Of a stretch of DNA of 8,124 nt, positions 5,787 to 8,124 are shown piece after piece. Within the stretch, counting starts at the first letter, position 1, and each line of letters begins with the position of its first letter. Position numbers and translations under genes: made by a program. The DNA lies in the NCBI GenBank assembly GCA_030832365.1, contig JAURJF010000043.1, positions 1-8,124 of the forward strand, written 5' to 3'. The DNA comes from Candidatus Nanopelagicales bacterium (GTDB lineage: Bacteria; Actinomycetota; Actinomycetes; Nanopelagicales; Nanopelagicaceae). The notes beneath the pieces are model-generated. The model was not told the DNA's origin. It saw only the letters and a list, made by a program, of their open reading frames with translations, and searched no databases.

Positions 5787-6875
5787 TTACTTTCTTATTC
5801 CAGCTCTGCGCAGATCCTCTAGGCGCAAGGTTCCAGTCTTTGCATCTTGCTCTGCAGATAAATACATTCTCTGGATAGCAACCACTAAACCTTCAGCTAT
5901 TACATCACGAAAATTTGGGTCTGCTAATCTGCTTGAATCTTTTGGATTTGAAATAAAGCCAATATCTAACAGCACCGCTGGGGCCTTTGTTAAACGGAGC
6001 AAGTTCCAGGTTTTCGCATGCGTTCTATTATTTGATAAGTCGGTTCTAGCAATCAACTCTCGCTGCACAATAGTTGCAAACTTCTCACCAACAATTGAGT
6101 GAATCCCATGGGTCTCACTTCCATAGAAATAAGTAGCAAGTCCATTAGCAGCTCCACTACTGTGTCGATCAACGCTAAGTGAGATTAATAGATCAGCTGA
6201 AGTATTGTTTGTAAAAGCTATTCGCTCATCTTCACTTGGCGCGGTAGTTAAACCTCTAGTTAGAAATACAGAGACGCCGAGAGCAATAAGTCTTCCTTCG
6301 ATCTTTTGAGCTAGATCAAAGGTGAACTCTGCGATATCAGCTCTAGAGCTAGGGTCTAAAACAATTACTTTATCGGCAAGTGCTGGCCCACGCTTTTCCC
6401 TACTTGCTTGATCGCGAAGTAGAGCGGGGGCTCCTCCAGTAACTGTGCGAAGTAAACGCATCAGCGCGATTACTGTTGCAGGCCCGCAGATTCCATCAAC
6501 TTTTGCGCCAACTGATTTTTGAAAGTCTTTAACTGCAGCTTCGCTCGCAATTCCATAGATCCCATCGACTCTTCCTGGATTAAATCCCATCTCAATCAAA
6601 CGGCTCTGAAGCGATGCAACATCATCACCGCGCATAGTTGGTTCACCTACTTTTAGTGAGCGATCACCAAGCTTCCAGCGCGCTTCATTTATAGCAACTT
6701 GAGTAGTTTCATCAATAAGACCAGTAACAGATAAGCCACGCTCTTGTTGAAAAGCGCGAACAGCCTGGCCTACCTCATCAGAGAAGATCTCACTTGCCTT
6801 TGCAATGAAACCAAGGCGATGGAGGGTGTTTGTAACATCAGTTACAACATCCCCGTGATCGCCGGGTTTAATCAT
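5787..6875 (-). CDS. cwlM: CwlM-like pseudo-amidase with two peptidoglycan-binding domains
   Basis: The 362-residue protein has two PG_binding_1 repeats (about residues 3-62 and 75-140; the second includes GIYGIASEAAVKDFQ). An amidase_3-type domain follows (about 168-337). In active amidase_3 enzymes the motifs are DPGHGG, S-x-H-x-N and a catalytic Glu in LVE-x-GF. Here they read DPSSRA (174-179), SLSVD (232-236) and LLDIGF (302-307), so both zinc histidines and the catalytic glutamate are replaced. There is no signal peptide. In mycobacteria CwlM is cytoplasmic, is not an active amidase, and when phosphorylated by PknB activates MurA; the same role is inferred here. The C-terminus holds TGTLRLEDL (347-355), which resembles the region carrying the mycobacterial phospho-threonine. 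The gene starts 6 bp after trxA without a strong ribosome binding site, so it is probably coupled to it. Confidence 0.87.
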   Translation of the reverse strand: MIKPGDHGDVVTDVTNTLHRLGFIAKASEIFSDEVGQAVRAFQQERGLSVTGLIDETTQVAINEARWKLGDRSLKVGEPTMRGDDVASLQSRLIEMGFNPGRVDGIYGIASEAAVKDFQKSVGAKVDGICGPATVIALMRLLRTVTGGAPALLRDQASREKRGPALADKVIVLDPSSRADIAEFTFDLAQKIEGRLIALGVSVFLTRGLTTAPSEDERIAFTNNTSADLLISLSVDRHSSGAANGLATYFYGSETHGIHSIVGEKFATIVQRELIARTDLSNNRTHAKTWNLLRLTKAPAVLLDIGFISNPKDSSRLADPNFRDVIAEGLVVAIQRMYLSAEQDAKTGTLRLEDLRRAGIRK

Positions 6876-6881
6876 CGCTTT

Positions 6882-7205
6882 TTAGTTGATGTACTCAGAG
6901 AGCTCTTTAAGAATCATTGGCTTAGGGCGAGCGCCAACAATGCTCTTAACAACCTGGCCACCAACAAATACATTCATTGTTGGGATTGAGTTGATGCCAT
7001 ATTTCATAGCAATAGAGCCTTCTTCATCGGTGTTGAGCTTAACAATCTTAATTTTGCTGCCATATTCATTAGAAATTTCTTCCAAAATTGGGCCTACTGC
7101 TCGGCATGGACCACACCACTCAGCCCAGAAATCAACTAATACTGGGGTTGAACTCTTCAGCACCATCGCATCAAAGTTTTCTGCAGTTACTTTCTCGGTT
7201 GCCAT
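6882..7205 (-). CDS. trxA: Thioredoxin
   Basis: This is a small cytoplasmic dithiol protein that reduces protein disulfides and is recharged by thioredoxin reductase. The 107-residue product has exactly the usual thioredoxin length. The active site WCGPC is at residues 30-34 (C31 and C34), the conserved D25-F-W precedes it, and the cis-proline is P75 in SIPT. No signal peptide or membrane anchor is seen. The ATG is at 7203-7205 on the minus strand; AGAGG about 10 bases upstream is a plausible ribosome binding site. A 73-bp A/T-rich spacer separates it from the upstream trxB stop, and I see no clear promoter or terminator there. cwlM follows after 6 bp. In M. tuberculosis the same neighbours are trxB2, trxC and cwlM. 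Confidence 0.96.
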   Translation of the reverse strand: MATEKVTAENFDAMVLKSSTPVLVDFWAEWCGPCRAVGPILEEISNEYGSKIKIVKLNTDEEGSIAMKYGINSIPTMNVFVGGQVVKSIVGARPKPMILKELSEYIN

Positions 7206-7278
7206 CTTCTTATTGCCTCTCTATTTGATATTGATTTGAGAACTTTATCTCTTTATTAAAGGAATTTCTTTTTCTTTT

Positions 7279-8124
7279 CTAGTGTCCCGCTAGGAATCGC
7301 TCAGCATCTAAAGCCGCCTGACAGCCAGATCCAGCTGCAGTGATTGCTTGGCGATAAGTGAAATCAACTAGATCACCTGAGGCAAAGACCCCAGATAGGT
7401 TGGTTTTAGTGGAGCCAGATTCAACTAAGACATAACCTTCAGCATTTGTCTTTACTTGACCAACAACTAATTCGCTTCTTGGAAGATGTCCGATAGCAAC
7501 AAATAAACCAGTGAAGTCGCCATCACTTTCCTGCCCAGTAACAGTGTTCTTAAGCTTAAGGCCGGTAACTTTATCTTCACCTAATACATCTATTACCTCG
7601 GTATTAAGCAGGAATTCAATTTTTGGATTTGCCTTAGCGCGCTCAATCATAATCTTTGATGCGCGAAGCTGATCTCTACGGTGGATTAAAACTACTTTCT
7701 TAGCAAACTTAGTTAAGAAATTAGCTTCCTCCATTGCTGAATCTCCCCCACCAACAACAGCAATAACTTGTTCCTTAAAAAAGAATCCATCGCAAGTAGC
7801 ACACCAAGAAACACCTCGCCCTGATAAGCGCTTCTCATTCTTTAAACCAATTTCCTTATATGCAGAACCCATAGCAAGAATCACAGCGCGAGCTTTAATC
7901 GTATTTCCAGAGCCATCTGTTAATACTTTTACATCTGAATCTAATTTCGTCTCAGTGATGTCATCGGTTACTAATTGAGCTCCGAAGCGAGAGGCTTGTT
8001 TTCTCATCTGATCCATAAGATCAGGCCCCATAATTCCATCTTTAAATCCTGGGAAGTTTTCTACCTCAGTGGTATTCATCAAAGCTCCACCAGCAGTTAC
8101 TGAACCTTCATAGAGAACTGGGTC
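7279..8124 (-). CDS. trxB: Thioredoxin reductase, 5' end cut by window edge
   Basis: This FAD enzyme transfers electrons from NADPH to thioredoxin. About 281 residues are visible, and the frame stays open to 8124. The missing N-terminal part (roughly 30-45 residues) should carry the first FAD-binding GxGxxG motif. The ATG at 8077-8079 is internal: the preceding codons read SVTAGGAL and match the family stretch GGALM-x-x-TEVENFPGF. The redox motif CATC is encoded at 7792-7803. The NADPH-binding GGGDSAMEEA lies near 7725-7752 and HRRDQLRA near 7663-7686. The C-terminal FAD-binding segment GVFASGDLVD is followed by YRQAITAAGSGCQAALDAERFL. The stop is TAG at 7279-7281. It is probably the first visible gene of a trxB-trxA-cwlM-aminotransferase run. 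Confidence 0.96.
   Translation of the reverse strand, partial: DPVLYEGSVTAGGALMNTTEVENFPGFKDGIMGPDLMDQMRKQASRFGAQLVTDDITETKLDSDVKVLTDGSGNTIKARAVILAMGSAYKEIGLKNEKRLSGRGVSWCATCDGFFFKEQVIAVVGGGDSAMEEANFLTKFAKKVVLIHRRDQLRASKIMIERAKANPKIEFLLNTEVIDVLGEDKVTGLKLKNTVTGQESDGDFTGLFVAIGHLPRSELVVGQVKTNAEGYVLVESGSTKTNLSGVFASGDLVDFTYRQAITAAGSGCQAALDAERFLAGH

Noticed and set aside
5776..6102. Plus-strand open frame of 108 codons opposite cwlM
   Set aside because: It lies opposite the conserved amidase-like domain and shows no independent support.
6886..7239. Plus-strand open frame of 117 codons opposite trxA
   Set aside because: It covers the thioredoxin gene completely on the other strand and its translation has no family features.
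7206..7278. Terminator or promoter in the trxB-trxA spacer, including the imperfect inverted repeat near CTTTATTAAAG
   Set aside because: The repeat is too short and A/T-rich to form a stable hairpin, and no -35/-10 pair with good spacing can be defended.
8077..8079. ATG (or the adjacent TTG) as the true trxB start
   Set aside because: Codons upstream to the window edge continue conserved TrxB sequence (SVTAGGAL), so the start lies outside the window.

Overview
The window reads as the replication-origin-proximal core region of a low-GC actinobacterium. The plus-strand order is rpmH (tail only), rnpA, yidD, yidC, jag/khpB, rsmG, parA, parB. The minus-strand order is trxB, trxA, cwlM, then a PLP aminotransferase. 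A parAB locus that faces cwlM-trxA-trxB is the layout known from mycobacteria and other Actinobacteria. Moderate to low GC (roughly 35-55% by row), very tight spacing and streamlined proteins suggest a small-genome freshwater lineage such as the acI/Nanopelagicales group. That placement is an inference from gene order and composition, not a database result.

Positions 1-4484 (plus strand) hold a compact gene train. rpmH and rnpA supply ribosomal protein L34 and the RNase P protein. yidD and yidC serve membrane-protein insertion. jag/khpB is a KH-R3H RNA-binding protein, rsmG methylates 16S rRNA, and parA/parB segregate the chromosome. Several junctions overlap (ATGA for rnpA/yidD, TAATG for parA/parB, probably CTGA for jag/rsmG), which implies translational coupling. 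Two near-perfect parS sites, 618 bp apart, lie at the very starts of rsmG and parA, so the ParB-binding centromere is embedded beside and probably inside the genes.

Positions 4477-8124 (minus strand) hold trxB (5' end cut by the window edge), trxA, cwlM and a class I/II aminotransferase. This cluster converges on parB with an 8-bp tail-to-tail overlap. The CwlM homologue has no signal peptide and has lost the recognisable zinc-binding and catalytic residues of amidase_3 enzymes, so it is best read as a cytoplasmic regulatory pseudo-amidase of peptidoglycan synthesis.

There is no gene-free stretch over 300 bp, and I see no mobile element, CRISPR array, tRNA or rRNA. The region is largely conserved housekeeping DNA. 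The points most worth checking are the missing canonical start codon of rsmG, the coding-embedded paired parS sites, the degenerate CwlM active site, and a GC-richer block from about 1380 to 2940 that ends inside parA. I do not see convincing evidence for a wholly new system.
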